64,000 nt of DNA from SAR202 cluster bacterium bin22 (lineage in GTDB: Bacteria; Chloroflexota; Dehalococcoidia; Lucifugimonadales; UBA3495): positions 1 to 64,000 of the forward strand of contig MPMM01000002.1 of NCBI GenBank assembly GCA_002238505.1. The letters run 5' to 3'. Of the stretch, positions 24,853-32,885 are shown one piece after another. Every line of letters starts with the position of its first letter. The stretch's first letter is position 1. A program made the position numbers and the translations under genes. The notes beneath the pieces are model-generated. The model searched no databases. It was not told the origin of the DNA and saw only the letters and a program-made list of their open reading frames with translations.

Positions 24853-26343
24853 TCAGCGGGCCCGGCCTCCTTGCAGCCACGCTCGGCCGTCACTTCCCAG
24901 GAACCGGTCGGCTTCCACCGGGCCCCAGCTTCCCTCAGAGTAATAGTAAGGACGGGGCGCCTGCGGAAGGTCCAGGCCGGCAATTATGGGATCCACAATG
25001 CCCCACGCCTGCTCGATTTCGTCAGCGCGGGTGAACAGGGAGGCGTCCCCGTTGAGCGCATCCAGCAGCAGCCGCTCGTAGGCGTCGGGGATCGCTTGAC
25101 CGCTGAAGGCCTCGTGGTAGTGAAACTCCAGCTCCGCCTTGCGCATTTGCAGGCCGGCCTCCGGCGTCTTGGTCTGAAACTCCAGTTGAAAGCCCTCGTC
25201 TGGCTGAACGAAGATGGCCAGGGTGTTGGCCGGAATGTCCTCGTCCTCCGCCAGCGGGAACAGCATGTGGGGCGGGTTTCGAAACTGGATTATTATCTCG
25301 GTGGACTTGCTGCGCAGAGCCTTGCCCGACCGCAGGTAAAACGGCACTCCCTGCCACCGCCAGTTGTCCACGTGAAGGCGCAGGGCGGCGTAGGTGGCCG
25401 TTTCGGAGTCAGGAGAAACTCCGGTCTCATCCCGGTAGCTGCGGTACTGGCCCGGAATCGCGTGCCGGCCCACGTCCTCCGCGTGAATGCGACGAATGGC
25501 GCTCAAAACCTTTACCTTTTCGTTGCGCAGCGCCTCTGCCTCGAAGGCGTGGGGCGGTTCCATGGCCACCAGGGTAAGTAGCTGGAGCAGGTGGTTCTGG
25601 AACATGTCCCGCATAATCCCCGTCTGGTCGTAGTACTCCCCCCTCTCGTCAATCCGCAGGGTTTCGGACACAGTTATCTGAACGTGGTCAATGTAGTTGC
25701 GGTTCCAGACCGGTTCGAAAATGGCGTTAGCGAATCGGAACACCAGCAGGTTCTGTACCGTCTCCTTGCCCAGGTAATGGTCAATGCGGAATACCTGGTC
25801 CTCCCGGAACACCGAGTGGGCGATGTCGTTTAGCTCCCGGGCCGAAGCCAGGTCGGTTCCGAAAGGCTTCTCAACAACCAGCCGCCGCCAGCAGTTGGCG
25901 TCGTCAGCCATGCCGGCGTCGCCCAGCCCGGTTATGGCCGGCTGGTACAGGGAGGGAGCAAGGGAAAGGTAGTAGAGGCGGTTGCCATCGCGGCCATCGC
26001 CTTCAATTTCGGCCAGCTTTCGCTTCACCTCGGCGATGTCCTCCGCCTTGGTCACGTCGCCGTGGATGTAGTGAATGCGGGAAGTAAATTCGGCCCACTG
26101 GTCCGGGGTTGGTTTGCTCATCCCGTCACCGCCCAGGAACTCCTCAAGCAGCGTGTGGAATTCTGCGTCCCCCATGTCGCTGCGGGCCACCCCCAGGATG
26201 TTCAGGTTAGGGGGGAGTCGTCCCTTGCTGTGGAGGCTTGCCAGGGCCGGAATCAGCTTGCGCCGCGTCAGGTCGCCGCTGGCGCCGAATATTACCAGGG
26301 TAATGGGACCGTCAGATGGGTCAATGGTTTCAGGCATCGCCAT
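24853..26343 (-). CDS. zwf: Glucose-6-phosphate dehydrogenase
   Basis: 496 residues from ATG 26343, which has GGAGG 7 nt upstream; the longer frame to 26409 runs inside gnd. The Rossmann start is LVIFGASGDLTRRKLIPAL. VVEKPFGTDLASARELN and the active-site stretch FRIDHYLGKETVQNLL identify the enzyme. IRRIHAEDVGRHAIPGQY and FYLRSGKAL agree. It oxidises glucose 6-phosphate to 6-phosphogluconolactone with NAD(P). It overlaps the end of gnd by 14 nt and is the last gene of pgi-gnd-zwf. No lactonase gene (pgl) is next to it. Confidence 0.96.
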   Translation of the reverse strand: MAMPETIDPSDGPITLVIFGASGDLTRRKLIPALASLHSKGRLPPNLNILGVARSDMGDAEFHTLLEEFLGGDGMSKPTPDQWAEFTSRIHYIHGDVTKAEDIAEVKRKLAEIEGDGRDGNRLYYLSLAPSLYQPAITGLGDAGMADDANCWRRLVVEKPFGTDLASARELNDIAHSVFREDQVFRIDHYLGKETVQNLLVFRFANAIFEPVWNRNYIDHVQITVSETLRIDERGEYYDQTGIMRDMFQNHLLQLLTLVAMEPPHAFEAEALRNEKVKVLSAIRRIHAEDVGRHAIPGQYRSYRDETGVSPDSETATYAALRLHVDNWRWQGVPFYLRSGKALRSKSTEIIIQFRNPPHMLFPLAEDEDIPANTLAIFVQPDEGFQLEFQTKTPEAGLQMRKAELEFHYHEAFSGQAIPDAYERLLLDALNGDASLFTRADEIEQAWGIVDPIIAGLDLPQAPRPYYYSEGSWGPVEADRFLGSDGRAWLQGGRAR

Positions 26344-27250
26344 CGCCGGACCTCCGCACTGGGTGGCCTCCGAACTGGTTGCGCAGGGCTGCCAGCAGCT
26401 TGGCGCCAAAGGGCTGGGCCTGGCGGGAACGGAATCGCTGCAGCAGCGAGAGGGTTATTACCGGCGCAGGCACGGCCAGGTCCACCGACTCCTGGACTGT
26501 CCACCTGCCCTCGCCCGAATCCTCCACGTAGGCCTGTAGGTCCGACAGGCTGGGGTCCTCTTCCAGCGCCGACACCACCAGGTCCAGCAGCCAGGAGCGA
26601 ACCACGCTGCCATGCCTCCAGGTGTTGGCAATCCTGGTCAGGTCCAGGTTGAACTCTTCCTTGGCTGCCATCAACTCGAAGCCTTCGGCGTAGGCCTCCA
26701 TCAGGGCGTACTCCACTCCGTTGTGGATCATCTTGACGAAATGCCCCGCGCCCACCGGCCCCACGTGGCTGTACCCCCGGTCAGAGCCGGGAGCCAGGGA
26801 CTGGAAGATGGGTTCAAGCCGCTGGAACACCTCGTCCTTTCCGCCCACCATGAGCGTATAGCCCTCGGACAGGCCCCAGATGCCGCCGCTGGTTCCAACA
26901 TCCACCAGCTCTATGCCCATGCTTGCCAGCTTTTCGGCCCGCCGCAGGGTGTCCTTGTAGTTGGCGTTTCCCCCATCCAGTATTACGTCCCCGGGCTGCA
27001 GCAGGGGCGCCAGCCGGTACATGGTGTCTTCCGTGGGCTCGCCCTGGGGCAGCATCAACCATATGGGACGTGGGGGGGTGAGCTGGGTAATCAGCTCTTC
27101 CAGTGTGTGGGCCCCGTCCGCTCCCTGGGTTATGCTCCCGTACACCGCCTCGGTATTGGTGTCGAAGGTCACCACCCGGTGGCCGGCGCCCAGCAGCCTC
27201 TGTACCATGTTGCCGCCCATGCGGCCCAGGCCGATCATTCCCAGTTCCAC
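26330..27250 (-). CDS. gnd: 6-phosphogluconate dehydrogenase, short (GndA/YqeC, probably NAD) type
   Basis: 306 residues from GTG 27250, with GGAGG upstream. The Rossmann motif is MIGLGRMGGNMVQRLL, followed by FDTN, which has an acidic residue where NADP enzymes have NRT, so NAD is likely. PGDVILDGGNANYKDTLRR and the catalytic GPVGAGHFVKMIHNGVEYAL are diagnostic. The length of about 300 residues (not about 470) is that of the short dimeric form. It decarboxylates 6-phosphogluconate to ribulose 5-phosphate and is coupled to zwf by overlapping reading frames. Confidence 0.94.
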   Translation of the reverse strand: MELGMIGLGRMGGNMVQRLLGAGHRVVTFDTNTEAVYGSITQGADGAHTLEELITQLTPPRPIWLMLPQGEPTEDTMYRLAPLLQPGDVILDGGNANYKDTLRRAEKLASMGIELVDVGTSGGIWGLSEGYTLMVGGKDEVFQRLEPIFQSLAPGSDRGYSHVGPVGAGHFVKMIHNGVEYALMEAYAEGFELMAAKEEFNLDLTRIANTWRHGSVVRSWLLDLVVSALEEDPSLSDLQAYVEDSGEGRWTVQESVDLAVPAPVITLSLLQRFRSRQAQPFGAKLLAALRNQFGGHPVRRSGDGDA

Positions 27251-27279
27251 GGATTGACCTCCGTCGCGGGGGTGAGTGA

Positions 27280-28905
27280 TTACAGTTGGGCGGTCAGCCG
27301 CCGGATTGCTGCGGCCGGTTCATCCCCAAGATGCACCCGGGCCGCCCGCCGTCCCAGTTCCTGCAGGGCCTGCAGGTCGCCGGTGGACTGGGCATCCGCC
27401 AGTGTTCCGAAAGAGTATGGCCGGTCTGGTATGGGCATTTCGACCGGGTGGTCTGCCGTAAGCTGCAGGAAGATTCCGGTGTTGGGCCCGCCCTTGTGCA
27501 GCTGGCCGGTGGAGTGGAGGTAGCGGGGTCCGAACCCCGTGGTTGTGGGTATCCCCAGCTTCTGGGTAAGACGCAAGCGGAGTTGTGCCAGCGCTCGGCA
27601 AACCTCTTCGTTGTCCGGCAGGTAGGCCAGGATGGCCAGGTAGTCGCCCGACTTCGCCTTTGCCAGCAGGTTTTCCAGGGCCTCCGCAGCTTTTATGCTT
27701 GGCAGGTGGCCGGTGGTGGTGAACTGCTCCAGCACCAGGTCGGTCTTGTCCTTGGCTCCCTGCACATTGGGCTGATCGAAGGGATGGACACCCAGGATGT
27801 GCCCGGCCACCGCAGTGGCAAACTCCCAGCGGTAGAATTCGGCGCCCAGGTCGGCTCGGTCGCACACTTCCAACTGCACCGTTGGGTGCTTCCCCGAAAG
27901 ACTGTCAGTGAGCGAGTCGGTGGCCTTGTTGTCGTCTCCCCGCAGGCGCAGGTAAACGATTAACCGGTCCGCGCTGTACTGTTCCGGCGGTAGTTCCGGT
28001 TCTCCGGCCACGGGTATGATGCCCTTGCCCGACTTGCCCAGGCTTTCCGCCAGTAGTTGCTCTACCCACAGCCCGAACCCGGCCAGCGCCGGTGAGGTCA
28101 CCAGGGTCAGCTTGTCCCGGCCTTCCACGGCCATTGACCCCATTATTGCTCCCAGCCTGGCGCCCGGGTTGGCGGCTGCCTCCTTAATGGAGCAGCTTGT
28201 CTGCATGCCTCCGGCCCTTGCCAGGAAATCTCCCAGATCCAGGCCAATCAGCGCGGCGGGAATCATCCCGAAATAGGAAAGGACCGAATATCGTCCGCCA
28301 ATTTCAGGGGGATTCAGGAAAACGTGGCGAAATCCTTCCCGTTCGCCCTGCAGTTGCAGGGGAGTACCCGGGTCGGTGATAGCTACGAAGTTGCCGCCCG
28401 CTGGCCCTTCTCCCACGGCATCTGCTACTCGCTGCCCGAAATGGGAGCAAAGGGTCCTGGACTCAATGGTGGTGCCGGATTTGGAGGAAACCAGGAAAAT
28501 TGTCCTGGCAGTATCAATGGCCTCTTCCCCAGCTAGAATCCAGGCGGGCAGGGTCGAGTCCAGTACCCGAAGTTCAGGGTAGCCGGCGGCGCTTCCGAGG
28601 GTTCGGCGTATGACTTCAGGGCCCAGGCTGCTGCCACCCATGCCCAGCAGAACAACGTTGCAAAAACCCGCAGTCCGTACGTCAGAGGCAAAGGAAGAAA
28701 GCTCAGGGACCTTGGCGGTCATTTTTTCGGGAAGGGTCAGCCATCCCAGCCGATCTTCAATCTCGGCAGGGTCGTCGCTCCAGACCCGGTGGTCGCCCTG
28801 CCACATGCGGGTGATAATGCTTTCCTGGTCCAGTCGCGCGCGAGTGGACTCAACCAGGGATTCATAGCTCCCCAGAGCCTCGACCATTCGGGCGACTTCA
28901 GCCAA
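27280..28905 (-). CDS. pgi: Glucose-6-phosphate isomerase domain protein (Tal-Pgi type, without transaldolase)
   Basis: 541 residues from TTG 28905, with GGAGGG just upstream. SIS-type isomerase sequence: NVVLLGMGGSSLGPEVIRRT, FLVSSKSGTTIESRTLC, GGRYSVLSYFGMIPAALIGL, GVHPFDQPNVQGAKDKTD and RYLHSTGQLHKGGPN. This matches the C-terminal half of bifunctional transaldolase/phosphoglucose isomerase proteins (usually about 950 residues) rather than the classical Pgi. Here the transaldolase half is absent. It feeds glucose 6-phosphate to zwf and gnd in the same operon. Confidence 0.88.
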   Translation of the reverse strand: MAEVARMVEALGSYESLVESTRARLDQESIITRMWQGDHRVWSDDPAEIEDRLGWLTLPEKMTAKVPELSSFASDVRTAGFCNVVLLGMGGSSLGPEVIRRTLGSAAGYPELRVLDSTLPAWILAGEEAIDTARTIFLVSSKSGTTIESRTLCSHFGQRVADAVGEGPAGGNFVAITDPGTPLQLQGEREGFRHVFLNPPEIGGRYSVLSYFGMIPAALIGLDLGDFLARAGGMQTSCSIKEAAANPGARLGAIMGSMAVEGRDKLTLVTSPALAGFGLWVEQLLAESLGKSGKGIIPVAGEPELPPEQYSADRLIVYLRLRGDDNKATDSLTDSLSGKHPTVQLEVCDRADLGAEFYRWEFATAVAGHILGVHPFDQPNVQGAKDKTDLVLEQFTTTGHLPSIKAAEALENLLAKAKSGDYLAILAYLPDNEEVCRALAQLRLRLTQKLGIPTTTGFGPRYLHSTGQLHKGGPNTGIFLQLTADHPVEMPIPDRPYSFGTLADAQSTGDLQALQELGRRAARVHLGDEPAAAIRRLTAQL

Positions 28906-29095
28906 AGGACCCTCCGGTTACTGGTGTGACTGTTGCCATCAACCTTTACTTGGCGGGGCACTTACAAGATAGCATACCCATTCCTTTGGGGCCAAGACAA
29001 TACAGGTCGAGGCCAGCGCATTTTCAGTTCTGCTGGGGGCAGAGGGCAATCTTCTGCAAAGAAACTGCGCCAGCCTGAGCCATGCCCAATGGCCA

Positions 29096-29282
29096 AGAAA
29101 CTATCTCAAAGTCCCTTCCCCCTTGACGGGGGAAGGTTAGGAAGGGGGTGATCCCTTCCCCCAAGACGGGAGAAGGTTAGAGCCTGTCCTGAGCCTGCCG
29201 AAGGAATGGGGGTGAGAAGCAATGCCTCTTGCTGCCGCATTTAGCCCAATGCTCTGCCTTGATTAACTTTGAGATAGTTTCT
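29096..29282. mobile_element. MITE-like element with 17-bp terminal inverted repeats
   Basis: AGAAACTATCTCAAAGT (29096-29112) and its exact complement ACTTTGAGATAGTTTCT (29266-29282) enclose 153 bp. Inside are two TTCCCCC..GGGGGAAGG hairpin units and a CCTGAGCCTGCCGAAGG unit. There is no transposase and no clear target duplication. Its plan is like that of the element at 63769. Confidence 0.55.
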
Positions 29283-29411
29283 AAGTGCAAACCATACAAT
29301 GATGTCATTGCCCTGACACTTCCACCTATTCAGCCTGCATAACCCCGGCCTATTATTCTTAACAGAATGGGGTAACTCAACCCGGAAGAATTACGTCCGG
29401 CTCTCTTTCGA

Positions 29412-29896
29412 GCAGGCAAATCCCTTGAGGAGCCGTGGTAGGTCGATCCTTTCAAAAGCCCCTTATTTTCCTGTCACAGTCAGCAATTTACAGATACAAA
29501 ACGAGGGGAAACGAAAGGAAATGACAGGAAAATACAATTTTTCAGATTTCGTATGGCAAGGCGTTACTTTCCTGCAAGCAAGAGCCCTGATGAGCCGTGG
29601 TGGGGCAAACCTGTCAAAAGCCCCCTATTTCCCGTCACCGTCAGAAATTTACAGATATAAAACAAAGGGAAACGAAAGGAAATGACAGGGAAATTTAATT
29701 CATCAGATTTCGTACGGCAAGGTGTTACTTTCCTGCAAGTAAAAGCCATGATGAGCCGTGGTGGGGCAATCCTGTCACAAGCCCCTTATTTTCCTGTCAC
29801 CGTCAGCAATTTACAGATACAAAACGAGGGGAAACAAAAGGAAATGACAGGAAAGTACAATTTTCCGGATTTCGTATGGCAAGCCGTTACTTTCCT
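29412..29896. repeat. Three tandem copies of a 161/162-bp repeat
   Basis: Units lie at 29412-29573, 29574-29734 and 29735-29896. Each holds GAGCCGTGGT, CCCCTTATTTTCCTGTCA, CAATTTACAGATA, AAACGAAAGGAAATGACAGG and CAGATTTCGTATGGCAAG, or close variants. The first unit has a perfect 13-bp inverted repeat, TATTTTCCTGTCA/TGACAGGAAAATA. The array is AT-rich compared with its surroundings. A diverged fragment of the same unit lies at about 41296-41335 in opposite orientation. Confidence 0.92.
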
Positions 29897-29936
29897 GCAA
29901 CGCAAGAGGGCAGGGCTTGGGTCAAATTGCCCGTGC

Positions 29937-29942
29937 TATAAT
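29937..29942 (+). promoter_or_regulatory. Extended -10 promoter for the alpha/beta hydrolase gene
   Basis: TGCTATAAT, with the TATAAT at 29937-29942 about 53 nt before the TTG start. Confidence 0.6.
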
Positions 29943-29994
29943 CGCCCCACTCCTGTGAAATGCCCTTTCCAGCCAGCATTCTGGAGGATTTGCA

Positions 29995-30885
29995 TTGACT
30001 AACTCTGGCAACGGTTCCGCCACTCCGATTGAACATCGCGCCACCATCGGTGACTTGGAAGTCCGGTACCTGGAGTGGCTTTCTTCCGGGGAGTCATCTG
30101 CCACTCCCATCCTGGCTCTGCATGGCCTGGCTTCCTCGGCCAACTGGTACGAAAGGCTGGCCGCTCGACTTTCCGGGCAGTACCGGGTGTGGGCCCCCGA
30201 TCAGCGCGGTCACGGCCAGACGACCCAGGCCCCCACCGGATACGATTGGCAGACCCTGGCGGCGGACGCAATCCGGTTCCTGGACCACCTCGGGATCGAA
30301 AAGGCCGCGGTCCTGGGCCATTCCTGGGGCGGCAACGTAGCCATCAACGTAGCTGCCAGGTTTCCGGAAAGAGTCAGCATGCTGGTCATGATTGACGGCG
30401 GTTTTCTCGATGGCCACTTGCTCCCCGATGCTTCGTGGGAATTGTTCCGTAACCGCTTTGCGCCCCGCAACGTATCCGGTGACCGCCAGGAGTTTCTGGA
30501 CCGGATAAGCGCACAACTGGATGATTGCTGGGCGGAAGACCTGGAACGAATAGTCCAGACCATGGTTTACGAGGACGAAGCCGGCCAGATCCAGGACATC
30601 CTGCGCCCGTCCAACCACGCGCAGGTGCTGGAGGCCATGTGGGGAGAACCCCCGTCGGTGACCCTGCCCGACATCCTGTGTCCCACCCTGATCGTTCCCG
30701 CCGGACCTCGTCCCGACCGCGCCGGCGGCGAATTCAGACGTACCAAAACTGTCATGGTGGAAGCCGCCGCAGAAGCCGTTCCCAATAACCGGGTCCACTG
30801 GATTCCCGAAACCATCCACGACATCGGCTACCACAAGCCCGACGAACTCGCTGCCGTGATAATGGACTTCCTGGCCGGGTCGTAG
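29995..30885 (+). CDS. Alpha/beta hydrolase
   Basis: 296 residues. The start is TTG at 29995, supported by GGAGG 7 nt upstream. Alpha/beta-hydrolase core: ILALHGLASSANWYERLAAR (oxyanion HG), RVWAPDQRGHGQT, the nucleophile elbow GHSWGG (about residue 107), LVMIDGG, and a late IPETIHDIGYHKPDELA that supplies the catalytic His. An Asp is plausible in the ILCPTLIVPAGPRPDR region. Substrate unknown (ester, epoxide or C-C bond). Cytosolic. Confidence 0.88.
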   Translation: MTNSGNGSATPIEHRATIGDLEVRYLEWLSSGESSATPILALHGLASSANWYERLAARLSGQYRVWAPDQRGHGQTTQAPTGYDWQTLAADAIRFLDHLGIEKAAVLGHSWGGNVAINVAARFPERVSMLVMIDGGFLDGHLLPDASWELFRNRFAPRNVSGDRQEFLDRISAQLDDCWAEDLERIVQTMVYEDEAGQIQDILRPSNHAQVLEAMWGEPPSVTLPDILCPTLIVPAGPRPDRAGGEFRRTKTVMVEAAAEAVPNNRVHWIPETIHDIGYHKPDELAAVIMDFLAGS

Positions 30886-30911
30886 GTCGGGGCAGCGCAG
30901 GGCCAAAAAAT

Positions 30912-30938
30912 CAGGGGCAGGTATAACACCCGCCCCTG
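30912..30938 (-). terminator. Terminator of the ABC exporter operon
   Basis: A stem of about 10 bp with one mismatch (CAGGGGC..GGT/ACC..GCCCCTG), followed on the minus strand by ATTTTTT. It lies between the convergent alpha/beta hydrolase and ABC genes. Confidence 0.75.
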
Positions 30939-30965
30939 TCCTTGTCGCCTGAGTGACCGAATTAC

Positions 30966-32885
30966 CTAGTCATTATCCGCTGGAGCGGGTATCAACTGCC
31001 CGCCGCCGGGTTCGGCGCCATTGTCGTGGGCAAGGCCGTAGTTGATTGCGTACAGGCGGGCGTAAACGCCACCCTGGCGCAGCAGGTCCTCGTGGCGCCC
31101 CACCTCGACGATGCGCCCCCGGTCCAGTACCACTATCTTGTCTGCGCTGCGTATGGTTGACAGGCGGTGGGCAATCACTATGGACGTCCGCCCCTCCAGG
31201 ACGTGGCTCAGTGCCTCCTGGATCAGGATTTCCGTGTGTGTGTCAATGTTGGCCGTGGCCTCGTCCAGGACGATAATCCTGGGGTCGCCAACGATGGCCC
31301 GCGCGAAGCTGATCAGCTGCCGCTGGCCCACGCTCAGGTTAACGCCCCGTTCCGCCAGAATGGTGTCGTAGCCTTCCTCCAGCGCCATTATAAAGTCATG
31401 CGCGCCTACGGCCTTGGCTGCGTCGATTACGTCCTCGTCAGTGGCGTCGTCATAGCAGTAACGGATGTTGTCGCGTACGTTGCCCGAGAACAGGTAGGGC
31501 TCCTGCAGCACCATGCTCATCTGGGACACCAGGGACTCCCGCCGGACATCCCTCAAGTCATAACCGTCAATGGTTATCTTGCCATTGGTCACGTCGGCAA
31601 ACCGATGAATCAGGGTCACCAGCGTGCTCTTGCCCGCGCCCGTGGAACCCACCAGGGCCACGTTCTCGCCAGGTCGGATGTGCAGGTTCACGTCCTGCAG
31701 CACTTCGACGCCTTCCACGTAGTGGAAGTTGACGTCTTCGAACCGGACCTCTCCTCGCACCGGGGGCATTTCGATGGCGTCGGCCTTGTCATTCACTTCC
31801 GGCTTCAGGTCCATCAATTCAAAGATGCGTACGCCGGCCGCCATCGACCGCTGGAAGACTCCGTACTGCATGGTGAGGTGCCGGATAGGCTCGAAGAACC
31901 GCTGAATCCAGACGGCGAATGCCAGAAGAACGCCCCATTCCAGGTTGCCGTTCTTGGCCAGCAGGCCGCCCACAAACACCACGCCGAACCCCATGCCTAT
32001 GCCGATAAGGAACTCCACCATGGGCTGAAGGCCGCCCGAGAATCGGCTCGCCTGCAGGTTGGCATCCAGGTGCTCGTGGTTCAGTTCTTCAAAGTGGCGA
32101 AGATTCTCTTCCTGCCGGTTGAGGCTCTGCACCACACGAACGCCCGTAATGTTCTGGTTGTATTCCCCGTTGACCATGGCAATGGCCCGGCGGATGCGCA
32201 TAAACGAACGGCGGGCGAAACGCTGCCAGTAGGCCAGGATGAAGAACAGCACCGGCACTATGCTCAAGCTTACCAGGGCCAGTTGCCAGTCAACCACCAG
32301 CATGAAGATGATGATGAACGCCAGTGTCAGCACGTCGGCCAGGGCCAGCACCAGCATCTCAAAGGTTTCCTGCAGTTGCAGCACGTCGCTTTGGCTGCGG
32401 GACATAATCCGCCCCGTCGCCGTCCGATGGTAAAAGGAGGGCGACATGTCCTGCAGGTGGCTGAACATCTGGGTCCGCAGGGAGTAAAGGATGCTTTGTC
32501 CCACCCGTGCCATAAACACAAACTGCAGGTAGTTGGAGGCAAAGTGCACCAGGGTAACGGCCAGGAAGGCCGCGCCTACCAGGTGCAGGGGATGCATGCT
32601 CCAGAAATTGCCAGAGCTGATTCCGTTGTTGACACCCAGCAGTATCAGCATGGGTATGCTGGCGTTGGCCAACGTGTATATCAGTACCGCAATCAGGCTC
32701 TTGATCACATCGGACCTGTACGGGCCCATGTAGGAGATCAGGCGCAGTACTACCCTGTTGTTGTAAACCGCGCCCAGCGCATTTTCATCACTGAGACTGT
32801 CCATCGTCGGGGAATTGATGCCGCCTGATTGCAGGCCGCGCATTCCTCCCATCATGCCGCCGAAACCGCCGCCCATTCCGCGCAT
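30966..32885 (-). CDS. Heterodimeric ABC exporter half-transporter, subunit with catalytic Walker B
   Basis: 639 residues: a Gly/Met-rich N-terminus (MRGMGGGFGGMMGGMRG), six membrane helices, then an ATPase domain. Walker A is GSTGAGKST, the Q-loop MVLQEPYLFSG and the Walker B IIVLDEATANID, with the catalytic Glu present. The H-loop is IAHRLST. The ABC signature is LSVGQ in place of LSGGQ. The partner has LSGGQ but lacks the Glu, so one ATP site is complete and one degenerate, as in TM287/288-type exporters. It starts at TAATG, overlapping the partner's stop by 1 nt. Substrate unknown (drug, lipid or peptide). Confidence 0.92.
   Translation of the reverse strand: MRGMGGGFGGMMGGMRGLQSGGINSPTMDSLSDENALGAVYNNRVVLRLISYMGPYRSDVIKSLIAVLIYTLANASIPMLILLGVNNGISSGNFWSMHPLHLVGAAFLAVTLVHFASNYLQFVFMARVGQSILYSLRTQMFSHLQDMSPSFYHRTATGRIMSRSQSDVLQLQETFEMLVLALADVLTLAFIIIFMLVVDWQLALVSLSIVPVLFFILAYWQRFARRSFMRIRRAIAMVNGEYNQNITGVRVVQSLNRQEENLRHFEELNHEHLDANLQASRFSGGLQPMVEFLIGIGMGFGVVFVGGLLAKNGNLEWGVLLAFAVWIQRFFEPIRHLTMQYGVFQRSMAAGVRIFELMDLKPEVNDKADAIEMPPVRGEVRFEDVNFHYVEGVEVLQDVNLHIRPGENVALVGSTGAGKSTLVTLIHRFADVTNGKITIDGYDLRDVRRESLVSQMSMVLQEPYLFSGNVRDNIRYCYDDATDEDVIDAAKAVGAHDFIMALEEGYDTILAERGVNLSVGQRQLISFARAIVGDPRIIVLDEATANIDTHTEILIQEALSHVLEGRTSIVIAHRLSTIRSADKIVVLDRGRIVEVGRHEDLLRQGGVYARLYAINYGLAHDNGAEPGGGQLIPAPADND

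Larger units (their letters stand above)
28906..29994. other. Gene-free 1.1 kb holding two repeat structures
   Basis: It contains a MITE-like inverted-repeat element (29096-29282), a 3-copy tandem array (29412-29896) and the promoter of the alpha/beta hydrolase. Short open frames at 29425 and 29682 lie inside the array and change frame between copies, so they are not accepted as genes. Confidence 0.7.

Noticed and set aside
29412-29896. CRISPR array
   Set aside because: The whole 161-bp unit repeats without unique spacers, and there are no cas genes.
29425-30002. Two short repeat-containing proteins in the 161-bp array
   Set aside because: Periods of 161 and 162 shift the frame between copies; no start signals or family.
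31167-32828. 553-codon plus-strand frame opposite the ABC exporter subunit
   Set aside because: His/Gln/Val-rich shadow without any family pattern.
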